NCBI GenBank assembly: GCA_021234155.1
Contig: JAJEKV010000109.1
Span: 962,252-1,026,251 of the forward strand
DNA length: 64,000 nucleotides
Reading direction: 5' to 3'
DNA from: Isoetes taiwanensis
Taxonomy: Eukaryota > Streptophyta > Lycopodiopsida > Isoetales > Isoetaceae
The position numbers were made by a program, and so were the translations under genes. This document shows, in pieces, positions 22,190 through 33,813 of the stretch. Positions within the stretch are counted from its first letter, which is position 1; each line of letters starts with the position of its first letter. A model generated the notes under the pieces. That model saw only the letters and a list, made by a program, of their open reading frames with translations, was not told the DNA's origin and made no database searches.

Positions 22190-24771
22190 ATGACATTTTG
22201 TTTGGTTGGATGCCTGTTCCATGTACTCAAAGCATTTCAAAGCAACCTTAGCATTAGCATCGCCCAAAGTGAGCATATCCAAAGAATCATTGTCCCCCAC
22301 GCAACTACCCCCCACGCAACTACATTTTGATTTGAGTGTGTTTCATGGACTCTCTAAGCTTCCGCGGACTTCCACAATGATTGAAAATGTTGTCTATGAT
22401 AATGTCAAGTTACCATGGTCTCCGTATGCATATGTCTATCATATTCTATGGCTCCAACATCATCACAGGATGACAATGATGCCGCTGGAGTAATATATAA
22501 CTCAAATTGGTCTTAAAGCAATCTGTACCTTGTTTCTCATATGCCTCTAGTTGCATGTATCATAGTTCCATGTATCATGCATCTCCTGTCTTTTTGCAAT
22601 CAACAGAATGCTCCATTACAGTGACATATGAAAGCAAGGCACATTGAATAATTGATAACATCGAGAGTCAAGGAAATATGACAATGGTCTTCCCTTCTCC
22701 TTTGATATGTCTCCATAATCTGCAAGTCATGAACAATAGTCATTTCCAAATTGGTGGATAAAATACACAAAGAAATTACGTGCAGAAATAGTAAAAGATT
22801 GTAGCTAGCATATTGGACCATTAATTTTAGCGCATCTATGTTGGCGATGCCTAGCATGTCTATGCGTAAAAACCATTGCGCACAAAAGACAATAGCCGCA
22901 AAACTTACACCAAAAGCTTTTAACAAATAAACATTCAGATTTATTCAACATGTGTAAATACCAGATCCTACCATCTCTAAGAAATGCAATAAATTCAAGA
23001 CTAGTTTCCATCTGAATGTATAATGGAAATGAATTTAAGACTAGAACAACATTATATGCTCTACAATGAAGACAACCCTTTTTAAATCCCTTACCTTCAC
23101 TAACCTTATTTGTCAGTTTCGGGGAAATACCGTAATCAAAACATGTGTCATGGCTTTCAGGATGCTAGTCAGTTGGAATTGCATCTAATGCATATCATTG
23201 TCCTGCAAGAACATGTATCACAGTCAGAGATTAAAAACTCCATCCAAGAGCATACAATTTGTAGAACATGGACAACCCAAGACTTGAGAGTTCCTTATAA
23301 ATATCACAGAAACATCAACCACATACTTCACATGTTTCTATCTAAACATGAAACCTGCATATAAAATTCTCTTAGAAGATATGCACATGCCATCTAGACT
23401 TCTATAAAATCATAAGCAAAAAAGTGAAAAGCAAAGGATTCTTCCATTTAGAACCATTTTACAACTTCTCACAATAAGTTTTAAGGCCATCAAACATTAT
23501 TAGCATGGTCATGTAGTCAATATCTTAAGAAGAGACATTACAGGAAAGATTAAGCAAAACGTGCAATGAGTTGGTTGAGTTGGTCTGAATACCTGGGCAA
23601 GATCAAGTTCTTTCAAGCAATAGTTAGCAGATCATCAATTTGGTACTCCACCAAACACTGATTTGGTGGTCACAAACTGCATCAAATTCAGAAAATTAGT
23701 GGACAGGAAAATGTGAAAACCACATAGATAAATCCTATCAAATATCTATTCTCATTCTCATGGTGTTTAACAATCAAACACACTTTAAAGTATTTTTCCA
23801 ATTAAGAGGAATAACTGTCATATCATCATACCTTAAATATTCGCTTCCTTGTCGTTGCTTCTCTTGGTTCCCAGAGGTTAAAATGGAGTCTGCAAAGAGC
23901 ACGATCACACTTAGCACATTGTCTAGACCAAGCAAACAACCTGACAAAAAGAGGAAAAAGAAGGACAATGCATGACATTTCTTCTCTGAATTCCAAAAAA
24001 CCAACTTACCTAGCCCTCTTCAACGCCCTGCAAACAAAAAGCACAGAGATAGAGTAACAGCAGGACCTAGGTAAATTAAGAACTATCACACCCTGTACAA
24101 AATAGAAGATCCAAAAGAAACTGACCTGAGACGTAAAAGCCAGATTTGCACAACGTGGAGTGAAAACAAATGCCGTAGATTGAGATCCAATGACAAATCC
24201 AAACACCGCACTCCTGTGGCAAATCAGAATCAACAAATATAATTCGCAGCCTTGTAGCCTAATTTTCGCTGCCAGACAAAAGTGCAATCTTCTGCTCATG
24301 CCGGAATCATCTTCACCACTTCCATTTGCAGAACATTCACCAAAGTACACTTGAGATGATCCTAGATGATCAAGCAGTCGGTCAAGGGACTTGGAAGAAA
24401 AAAATTAATCTCTTGTGCAAAGACCCTGTGATAAACAATTCAATTGTGTCTATTGCATACATTCATAAAAAAAATGGCAAGAACTTCAATAAGGTTCGAA
24501 ATGATAGCTCATGAAACAGAGCTTTTTTAAGAATTCTGTAGTGTTCTTGCAGAAAAGAAAGGTCAAGAGATGCACCTAATGTATCGCCAACAATATAAGA
24601 GGTCGGTTCCATAACCAGCAGATCCACCAATGATGATTTCTTTGGCACAGGAACTATACATAATGGCAGCCATAGCAAAAAAAAGAGAACAAGGGCTAAG
24701 GGCTGCCATGCAAAAACTCCTCCCTGGACGCCTGCCATAGCCAGAAAACTCCGAGAACAAAGGCATTGCAC
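22190..24771 (-). other. Possible multi-exon gene fragment, unidentified
   Basis: Several minus-strand stretches look exon-like. At 24771-24480, a hydrophobic start (LALVLFFLLWLPLCIV) is followed by SYIVGDTLGASLDLSFLQEH and YRILKKALFHEL. At about 23885-23832, SILTSGNQEKQRQGSEYLR lies between TTTGCAG and GTATGA. At about 22880-22810, DMLGIANIDALKLMVQYA. At 22275-22200, LTLGDANAKVALKCFEYMEQ. Same strand and spacing suggest one gene, but I do not recognise the family and cannot join all exons. Confidence 0.3.
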
Positions 24772-25819
24772 CGATACTCTGAGAACAAATGCATAAACGG
24801 TTAGGTTCTAATGAAGCTCCCAAGGAACGAAATGGGCGGGGAGGATTCATAGCCACGCCTGCGAAGGAATGGGGCTGGATGACCGAGAGTTTACAGGCAG
24901 CAGCCAGTTTGGAGCAGTCACAAGAATATGCTAGGCATATGTCGGCATATACTTGGATATGCTCACATACCCACATAAACTAGGGTTTGCCCCCCTAGGG
25001 GCAACCCAAAAAACAAATAGAATTAGTTAAATTCCTACACTTTTTCCTGGAAAGAAAGAAGTTCTACATGAGCCAAGTTGGAAATGCATTACATTCTGGC
25101 AAAAATCCTTTTTAATAAAAGACAATTATGTTTCTTGTTAGAGCTATTTAGAAAATGTGATCGAAGTATTATGGACTGTATGAATAGTACTAGAATAACA
25201 TGACAAGTGAATTTATCAAAGGCATATTTGTTGGGGAAAGACCATGAGAGCACAGCCTAGTGATACACACGCACCATTCATTTTCTCATGAGTTGGACCC
25301 ACAATTCCGACAGAAGTTTCTTGCCCATAAATATACCCACAATAAATTGTCGTTTGCCATTGTTGGGGTTGCAATCATGTTCTTCTTATGACATAGGAAG
25401 GGAGTTAAGAGCATATTATGTAGGTGATAGGTGTGCCCTTGTTTCGTCTGTATATAGACGTTTGGCTTTTTCTATTATGTGTATATGATGTGGTTGATCG
25501 CTTTATCTATATATAGAGATGTTTGGCTCTTTTTAAGACGTGCATGATATGATTGATATATCTTTTTTCATTTTTAGAAAGAAAGTGGTATTGAAATGCT
25601 CAAATTCCAAGACAATTTTGATCCGACAAATTCGTTAAAAACTTGAACATGCAACAAAGAATCTCAAGCAAGGTTATTGGAGTATTGATGCGAGCCCAAT
25701 ATACACAAGCTCATTCAATAAAATAACATGAATTCCAATATCATTTATTTGCGTTAACTATTTATGCTATTTATTGATTTGTTCCCACCGTCGGAAACCC
25801 CCACCCCCCACTCCAAGCA
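24772..25819. other. AT-rich spacer with an imperfect tandem pair
   Basis: A unit of about 60 bp with GACGTTTGGCTTTTT...TGATATGATTGAT is duplicated at about 25450-25562. No gene recognised. Confidence 0.4.
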
Positions 25820-25880
25820 TAGAAAAAGAAAAAGAAAAAGAAAAAGAAAAAGAAAAAGAAAGAGAAAGAGAAAGAGAAAG
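25820..25880. repeat. (GAAAAA)n/(GAGAAA)n microsatellite
   Basis: About 60 bp of uninterrupted purine repeats on the plus strand. Confidence 0.95.
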
Positions 25881-26119
25881 GAAGCACTACTGAATTCTTC
25901 CTAACATAATTGTCGTCTTTTATGGCTTGTTAATACCAAAAAAAACAAGGTGCTGCGCACGGAGGGTTGCCCTCCATGGCCGGAGAGTGAAGTGGCTTAA
26001 GTTGTAGTTGTAGACAATAGAGTGTTTGAATCGAAATTGCTATTTTAAGACATTGACATTTTGTGAAGGTGATGGTACGCATTTGCATTGCTAAGTTCTG
26101 CTAATCATCACCCAAATGT

Positions 26120-26670
26120 TTGAATCAGAGTTCCAAACCTATGACCTCCTTAGCTCAAAGAAAACAACCTAGCAACTATATATTCCCATGGCCTCATATG
26201 AAGATCATGCATGATATCGACCATGCATACTCACCAAACTGGCACTCCTCCAAGGTGGCAATCATGTATTCTCGCCAAGTGGCAGTCCTACAGACATCCA
26301 AATTACGTATTAGACAACATAATCTTGTCTATATAAGGGATGGTCGAAGTCATACAAAACCATTCTAGTTCAATGCTAGCCTTCCACTCCCATGTCCAGT
26401 TCTTGTGCTTGATTCTGTGCCCTTCATGACCTATAGGTATTAAAAAAATAACTAGTTTTAGCATGTTTTGGAGTACCTATACTCCTTGTTCTTTGTTCTA
26501 TTGTAGGGTCCAAGAAATTATGTTCTTTTCGAGTATTATATTTATGATTTGCTTGTGCCTTGGCTTCTTAAAATACAAGTGTCAATATATTTTGGGATGA
26601 CATTAGTCCAAGTGTAAGGGGGTATTATATATATTTTAGAATGACATTAGTCTAGATGTGAAGCGAGTAT
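26120..26670 (+). other. Possible solo LTR or promoter-like sequence
   Basis: A TATA-like element (CTATATAAGGGATGG) lies near 26328, followed by transcript-leader-like sequence. Copia LTRs often have this layout, but no TG..CA borders or target duplication were matched. Confidence 0.25.
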
Positions 26671-26890
26671 TATCTATGGGTAAATAGCGGCTGTGATGCA
26701 TATGCTAGACCATCAAATTCGGCTTGGTATTTAAGGATGAATTTAATCTTCTTTTATTCATGACAAATGATGGAGGGGATATTATTTATGGGCAAATGGC
26801 AGAGGTAAGCATATGCTAAAAGCTCCAATTTGACTTGGTATTTTAGGGATGCATTTAATCTTTTATTATTCATTGCAAAAAATGGAGGTA
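26671..26890. repeat. Imperfect tandem pair of about 110 bp
   Basis: Both copies contain TATYTATGGGYAAAT, then GCATATGCTA, then TTGGTATTT and a GGATG.ATTTAATCTT block. Confidence 0.7.
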
Positions 26891-27225
26891 ACACATGTTA
26901 AAAGTCAAGATTCTGACTTGACATTTTTGGAATTTGTTTATTTTTTTACTTGAAACATGCTTCTTCTAGTTGGATCATCCAAAAGAAGCTTAAACTGGTC
27001 AACGCCCCATGCAAAGCTCCATGACTATGAATCCTCATCATGTGTAAATTTCATAAAGCGGATATATAAGATAATATCCAATGGTTTAAAATGAACACAA
27101 TTGAGACCCTTAAACTCATATTAAGATGTAGAAGTAATAAAGGAGTCTAACCTTGCCATTGCACAAGCTACGATGAGGCTAAAAAAGATGCACATTAAAC
27201 AGAAGACAAAAGCATTTGAACCATC

Positions 27226-28170
27226 TTAACTCCTTAAGTCCGAAAGATGAATCTTGAATTCCAGTGGTGAGAGCAAATCTTTGAGTTTTGAAAACCTGCC
27301 ATCTTTCCATGAACGTAGATGATTTCCCCCATGCATACACAGTTCTGTCATGATCACAGACAACGGTTCAGCATTGGCATTACTAAATTCCAGATTTTCC
27401 ACTGCATCATTACCAATGGCCTTCTCCTCCAGCTGAACCATTGGGCAAACATAATCAGCATAACAAATGTCTTCGATCTGATTGAATATTTGAGCTAGGA
27501 TATATCTTGTTGATAATCATATCTTCTTTCCTCCGAAATCTTGAACATGACATCAATCCACTGCTTGTTACCCCAGCCTTCCTTTTCTCCACCGATGTGC
27601 ACAATGACTTGAATGCTATTTTCAACAAAGTATATGTGTTCAACTCCCAAACCACAAGTTTCCTGCTTGACTTGTAGCTTTTCAAATAATTGCACATGTT
27701 TGGACTGTAACTTCCTAAATAAACCATGCTTTGGTATTCCCATGCTTAGCAGGTTCATGCATACCCCTACCACCACTCATTGGAAGGCAGTGAGAAGTTC
27801 CTTCCTAACCCACTGTGAACCCCTGTGAACTGACTTATTCCTTCCTAACCCACAGAAGAGCCATATAAATCAAATTGTCAACAAAGAACGGATCTAACGC
27901 TATCAAATAGAAATGCAAACAATAAAAATACGTACCCAAAAAAAAGATGAGTTTCGTCCACAGTCGGCTAACTGCTATTTACAAACACAAGAAGACCGCC
28001 ATAAGCACCAGACGGCTGGAAATCATAATAGAGTTGGAAAGGACAACCAATAAGCTTAGCAGCAATGCTATGAGCACGCCTTGAATCTTTACCTTCAAAA
28101 GTAAACATGGATGCCTACAGATAGAGCTCTACCAAGTTGACACGATTGGTAGAATAATAGTGATCTCCAA
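27226..28170 (-). other. Conserved-looking exons of one unidentified protein
   Basis: Three minus-strand stretches look coding and co-oriented. About 28110-28000 encodes RRAHSIAAKLIGCPFQLYYD, then FQPSGAYGGLLVFVNSS. About 27720-27510 encodes LQSKHVQLFEKLQVKQETCG, then VEHIYFVENSIQVIVHIGGE and KQWIDVMFKIS. 27441-27226 encodes AVENLEFSNANAEPLSVI, then MTELCMHGGNHLRSWKDGRF and a stop after SDLRS. The mix of hydrophobic strands and charged loops is protein-like. I do not recognise the family. A stop near 28130 suggests decay. Confidence 0.4.
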
Positions 28171-28199
28171 AGGCACTATAAATTTTGACATTTTTAGCG

Positions 28200-28318
28200 T
28201 TGTTTTCTAGCCGGTGTTTTTACGCTATAAGAGAAGCTCTTGAGTTCAAATCTCTCTTTGCTTGCAATGATGCTTTGCTATAAATGCTTTGCGGTAAAAA
28301 AAAAAAAAAAAAAAAAGA
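28200..28318 (+). repeat. Candidate SINE with box-B-like motif and poly(A) tail
   Basis: GAGTTCAAATCTC at about 28252-28264 fits a polymerase III B box (GGTTCGANTCC-like). It is the same 13-mer as in the tRNA-Gln relic at 4085-4151. The unit ends in a run of about 22 A at 28296-28318. The A box is weak and no target duplication was found. Confidence 0.45.
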
Positions 28319-28801
28319 TTAGTCACGTCTTTCTCATGGACGGTCGATTCTTAACAAAATCTAACATCTATCAATGCAAAAGCAAAAGCCCTAATTTGTT
28401 TTACGTGTTCTTGTGAAATTCAACTCCAAACAAATTTCACGCAACACAAAAGCGGATGTCTTGCGGTTGACGGGTCCTCCTCAACCTTCACCAATGAATC
28501 ACACCGGATCTATAGCCGATAGCCGATAACTTGCTCCAAGTTAACCCCGTCCCGGAAGAAACAATCCATACCGAATGAACTAAAGGTAAAATTTCGGATA
28601 AGCTCACAGGCCAGTTAAACCACGCAAAATGGACGCAGATTAGCCGACAAAGACCCACAAAGCAAGCAATGCAATGGACTAGAAATGGAAAGAGAGTTCT
28701 GGAAGCGTGTTCTTTTACTTTATGTCTTTGCATTTTGCATGTCACCTCACTTTAATATCACATCGAACATTAATATTTATCTCTCTTTTTGTATATTGTA
28801 G
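28319..28801. other. Spacer
   Basis: No gene is recognised between the SINE candidate and the next element. Confidence 0.35.
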
Positions 28802-30082
28802 GGAAAAACTCTGAAATACTCTTATGTTTTGCTAAAATTAACAATATGGTACTTGGGTCGCCAAATTTGGCGTTGGGTTATTCTGGTGATGCCACGTGGC
28901 ATATCATTCCATTGCAGAATGGTATCTTGGGTCGACCATTCCGCATGTCCGGTTTCCAGTAGGTTACTCTTTTTTTTTTTTCATTCGACTGATTCTTTGG
29001 ACAAAGCCATAGCTTGAATCCGGCCATGTCTCGACTTGTTTAGCCTGTAGAAATGGCGGTAACCTTAGCTTGGACATATCTGTAGCTCTGAATCTCCTTT
29101 TTTTGCTGCAGAAAACGGAAGAAGAAGAATCTCGAAAGGAAGCTTAGTGTCGAAAGCAAGAAAGGATTCAGCCAAATTTGAAAGAAGCTATCTTTATAAC
29201 CCTGTTTGAACTCGATCTGGAAAAAGCCCTGATGCACAAAAACCCTTTTCAAGTCTGTTCAAGCAGATGCAACCAAACCCCTTTTCGACCTGTTGCCGCA
29301 AACCTCTACCCTAAGCGCCAAAGTCCGCACTAAGAAGAAAGGAAATGGGCTTACATCGGCTAAAGAAATAGAGCTTTGGACACAGAAGGAAGTCGATAGC
29401 ACAAAAGAAAGGATAATACAGAAGAAAGTCGTCGCTGCAAAGCTCAAACATCGCTTGCAGACCCCGCCGTTGCATCGCCATCGCCATATGTGCTCTGCGG
29501 GCGCCATCGCTGGAGGAAGGGAGAAATTTGTTTGGCTCCCCAAGTACCATATTGTCAGTTCATGGCATATGGTCTGCCATTCTGGCATGCACCGGTGACC
29601 CGCTCCCGGCTAACGCCGGTCGCGGGACCCCACCGGTACATGCCAGAATGGCATCCCATATGCCATGAACTGGTACAAAACGCCCCTAGTTTTGGGGTTA
29701 TTTTTATGGAAATGTTCATAACTTTTTTGTGATGATCCAAATGAGAATGAGCCTTTCAGAGCTATTGTAAAGGAGGATGAGATTTTTCCATCAAAGGTAA
29801 GATCATATAAATCGGAATCTTAAATCACAAGTTATGTTATTTTTAATACACAAGAAAATTGTAGAAATTTCAGAGGGATTTCTGACCATAACTTGAGATT
29901 TCTAATCCGATTCGTGAGATGTTAATTTTTATGAAAAGATCTCACTTCTACAATATATCTGAAAGATTCATTCTCATTTGGATCATCTCAAAAAAGTTAT
30001 GATCATTTCCATAAAAATACCCCCAAAACTAGGGGCGTTTTGTTAATTTTAGCAAAACATAAGGGTATTTCAGAGTTTTTCC
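28802..30082. mobile_element. TIR element with nested foldback insertions in its right arm
   Basis: The left end GGAAAAACTCTGAAATAC... (about 43 bp from 28802) is matched inversely at 30040-30082 with one mismatch. The next TIR bases, ACAATATGGTACTTGG (28841-28856), have their inverse at 29540-29555 instead, so the right TIR is split by about 490 bp of inserted DNA. The insert consists of a 117-bp near-perfect palindrome (29556-29672, ends CAGTTCATGG..CCATGAACTG) and a 367-bp foldback (29676-30042, arms from CAAAACGCCCCTAG). Removing it would restore one element of about 790 bp. No transposase is visible. Confidence 0.75.
29556..29672. repeat. 117-bp palindrome (foldback MITE-like)
   Basis: The arms GTTCATGGCATATGG, GCCATTCTGGCATG and CACCGGT are mirrored with few mismatches around a GC-rich centre. 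This could form a long hairpin. Confidence 0.85.
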
Positions 30083-31200
30083 ATGTAAGGTAATGCCCAT
30101 CCAACTTCCATGGTCTACGTGTCTTTCAATAAAAATTACACACATCTTACGTCAAATCACATTAGAGTAGTCTATCTTAATGCCCAAGCACAACTTTCAA
30201 TGGCCTAGCTATCCCCTATTAATACGGTAGAATTTCTTGGCACTTTCTCTCCCTTAAAATCAAGGGTCCTTAACCCTATGATCAATGGCTAAGATTTAAG
30301 CTTCCCCTATCCAACGGTTTAGGCATGGGGTGCATGCCCATACATGGCCCAACTTTCCCCCATGAGGTGGCAACATTACAGCCCTTTATTTTTTAGATGA
30401 ACGGATGGGATGAATCTCTATATACCTATGACCCCATGTTACGTACATGCCCCCCCATGGAATAAGAATATATATAGTACTAGAAAAAGTGCCCAACGTT
30501 GCTGGGCTTTTCGTTGGGATGAAATTCACATATTAAGAACGCCAGGATTTTCGTTACAATTGAGAATGTCTAATTAGGTATATAAAGTTGTTTGATATAA
30601 ATTGTTTTGAAATTATCCTTATAAATTGTTTTTCTCTTTCGAGCTTGTTAGCAGAACTTTTGCACTTTGTCCAAAGTGACTTCAAGTCTGGCGTAAAGGC
30701 TATCATGGAACGTCCTTAGTGCACATTGTATATTACCAATTGCAATCAGTAAATGCCGACATTTGTCGATGATTTTTTTGTACATGGCAGTTCGGTTTTG
30801 ATTGCTATATAAATTGGAGAGGTCTCTTTAGTTAGTATTAGAATAGATGTTGAGTCTATTTTTTGCTTAGTGGGAGTGATATATTGAAATTGTTAGCACG
30901 TCTACTTCCTGCACCATGCAAGCATATCACGAATAAGTTTTATGTTCAACTTGCATTTGCATTTGCATTTTAGTTGATGCATAGAATATGACAGATTCTC
31001 TTTATGCAAGTTCAACTTGGAGAGAAATTAGTAAACAACGGAACGTCGTCTTTGGTGGAAGGTATGCCTCTTAATGGAGTAAATTTTAATCAAGTACGAT
31101 GCATTATGTGTTTGCATTTGCTTGTAGGAAAATGATGTTATGCACATAGAATAGCATTGCTGGCATCATCGGATCTGAAATTGCTTTTGTTTTTTGGCTT
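30083..31200. other. AT-rich spacer
   Basis: Includes a motif GTGCCCAACGTTGCTGGGC at about 30490-30508 that forms a small hairpin and resembles ends of common plant MITEs. No gene recognised. Confidence 0.35.
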
Positions 31201-31229
31201 TGTTCTGTGCCATTGAGATGTCTTGAAAG

Positions 31230-31990
31230 TCTTTCTGCAGGAAAAGGAGGCAACAAACATTGAAAAACATAAGCTGGAATTTTCTGAGTTGATGATGAGG
31301 TACTATCAGAAGTTGGAAATAATAGATCTGCTAATTGATACATGGCTAGGGATGCCATATAGACATTGACATAAATGTAGGGGAACTCTTTGTCAACATG
31401 TTTTGTATCAGAGGGCTTTTGCTACAAAATAGATAAAGCGTATTTCACATGTGATAGAAAATGCCTTAGATGTTCTTAGTGATGAGTAGATTGGTAAAAG
31501 AGACCAGCATTTCTTGTTGGCAAGTACTCCAATTCCAGCTAGAGGAAATGGTTAGACTTGAGCTTGGCTGAGCTTGGCGAGTGGTTTGGTGGATCGCTTA
31601 TGCCTTCACTTGAAATGCTTCAATTTACATAATTCCTTATGCACGTACCGACGTCGAGGCCACCCACCATTTTAAAAAAAGAAGTCAAATTGCAGCATGG
31701 GTTGTATGCATGCGGGGATCACCAATATTCTTCCACCTTTGATGGTGCCCTTGCATCCGGTGGTCAAGCAGCTGAAGCATTCCTCCGTGCACATTGAATT
31801 TCTTGTTTCATTCTGCACCATTTGTATTTAAAGCATATTCTTTTTTGCTTGTTAGAACGGCATTAGAATCATTAGTAACTATTGTCATAGAACGTCAGTC
31901 TTCATGCAAGGATATATTGACGATCTCAAGAACAAATTTATATAAACCCTGGATGAACAACTGACGGACATGGAGAAAACCAATAGACAA
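31230..31990 (+). pseudogene. FAD/amine-oxidase-like C-terminal exon with coiled-coil-like debris
   Basis: A clean last exon (31696-31797), preceded by TTGCAG, encodes HGLYACGDHQYSSTFDGALA, then SGGQAAEAFLRAH and a stop. This is the C-terminal FAD-contact motif of flavin amine oxidase/phytoene-desaturase-like enzymes (CGD......GA..SG..AA). Flanking short exon-like runs (EKEATNIEKHKLEFSELMMR at about 31240-31300; YIDDLKNKF and LDEQLTDMEKTNRQLFSL near 31915-31990) look coiled-coil and probably come from another gene. The FAD-binding N-terminus is absent, so it is a fragment. Confidence 0.55.
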
Positions 31991-32660
31991 CTTTTTTCTC
32001 TCAATTTCCAGAAAAGAAAAGGACACAAAGTAAGGAAAACTACGTTCTTAATTCATCTAATCTTTAAGACTTGTATGAGTCATGCTATTTCATAAAACAA
32101 GACAGAACTGGATTACAAAAGAAATATATGTATTTTATCTTTTACATCTACAGGGGAGCCTGTCACCTCCATCAAATAATATCAAACTCCAATCTCCTTT
32201 TTCTTCCTAGAGCTCATTAACCCAATGGTTGTTCTTCACGTTGGTCATTCTTGAAATGCTTAATTCACAGTAGTTGCAATCTTAAGCCCAACAAGCTATC
32301 TTCAGACCTTGGGTTCCCTGAAAACGCCTTTCTAGCCAGATGTTCATTATTACACACCAGCTTGTATGGTTTACGAGGTTACACTTCTCAGCAGAATTCT
32401 GTTGAGCACAACAAATTTTCTATTGATACAAGGTCATACAAAAATCTGTTATCGTGGGCTTCATAAAAGTCCTAAAAAGTAAGTAATATACAGCATAGCC
32501 CTTGATAAACATGATCCTCGAATTATCTCCTCTAGACTCATCCACTTTCCAGCTTGTTTGTCAGTAAAATGGATGGCAAGTTTTACACTCAACTCTTTCA
32601 CTAATCCAAGTTGATAATGATATAAAACTGCTGCATGCAGCTGAATACAGTAATCCAACC

Positions 32661-33797
32661 TCATTTAAGCAAGCTTTTATCACTTTTCCCGTCCTCTTCT
32701 GGAGGTTTAGAAAGCACAGCAAAATTTGAGACTCCGCTTCCACCTACTGGTACTTTTGACTCAAGCTCATTTGGTTTATCATCAGTTTTCAGTTTTCCAA
32801 AGTTTTCCCTTGATGCTAACTCCATTCTTGTAGTTTCAATAGGACCAGGACATATTGAACCCTGACACACAGATGACCATTTTGATGTTACACTTGATAT
32901 GCCAACATTAAAAAAAAAAAGGGAAATAAACAGATGATACCTCCTGCTGCTGCTGCTGCTAGGTGATTTGTCTCGCCCTTCTTTCCTGCATAATTCTCTG
33001 CCTATTTTCGTAGTAGTCAAAATCATCCAAAATTGATGTTTTGAAAGCGTAGTTTTTAAATATACCCAGCATTTCGCACCCTTGTTCACATTTGACCTGT
33101 ATATTAGCATAACCTTAGTACATTGGAGCTTTCTTGCATATACTAATGGGGCAGTACCTCTTGCGTATCTCTACTATTTGTAACAGGCTTATGGTCATTG
33201 TTTTCAATTATAATGTGACGGAACTGGGTGTTTGGAACATCTTTTATGATGTGCCATTTTACGGAAAAGCAGCCAGTCCATTTGTCCTGCTGCCAAAATT
33301 CCATGTTCTTATTAAAATCTACTTTCCCTGTCATCTCTACTACTCCACAAAACTGCCCACTTGCATTTACCTGTTGAAAGTGATAACTATGTCAACCTAT
33401 GCAAGAATGCAAAAACAGTTTGAAAAGATAAGGATTCCATTTGTCTTACCGAGTAAAGGAGAAAAATTGGACAGGAACCTTCTTTGTTTGAAATTTTAGA
33501 TTGAGCTTCCTGATAAGCTGCATCTAGCCTTTTATTGCCATTAGGTGTACTTGCCCACACATTGTATTTTATGCTTTTGTGCACATCATCTTCACTGTAT
33601 GATTTAATGATGAAAAACTTAGCTTTAGCATACTTTGTAACAAAGTCTGATCTGTTATACTCATCTCCAGCCTTAAGTATGTTATTTCCCCTTGATGTTT
33701 CTCCTGAAGTTTTATCATAACCAGCAGACAAGTTAGACCAAGTAATAACTTTCTTGATATATAGGAAACCATGAAACCTTGGGTTCCCCAACAACAT
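32661..33797 (-). pseudogene. YTH-domain (ECT-family) gene fragment, 3' exons
   Basis: ECT proteins read N6-methyladenosine in mRNA. Exon a (ends 33450) encodes YNRSDFVTKYAKAKFFIIKS, then YSEDDVHKSIKYNVWASTPN and GNKRLDAAYQEA. Exon b (33370-33158) encodes [18 protein letters not shown], then [12 protein letters not shown] and [11 protein letters not shown]. Exon c (33096-32941) encodes MLGIFKNYAFKTSILDDF. The last exon (32861-32661) adds 66 codons. All splice sites and phases agree, and the m6A-cage tryptophans of WAST and WQQDKW are kept. A TAG at 32959-32961 interrupts a Gln run at the end of exon c, so the last exon is read only if that codon is passed. The long N-terminal region of ECT proteins was not found, so the gene copy is 5'-truncated. 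Confidence 0.8.
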
Positions 33798-33813
33798 AAA
33801 TGTGACAGACAGC

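Noticed and set aside
25820-25880. Polypurine tract of an LTR element
   Set aside because: It is a regular GAAAAA microsatellite and no LTR begins next to it.
29293-29598. 101-codon Lys-rich plus-strand frame
   Set aside because: It runs into the palindrome, has no family features, and lies inside a TIR element without a transposase.
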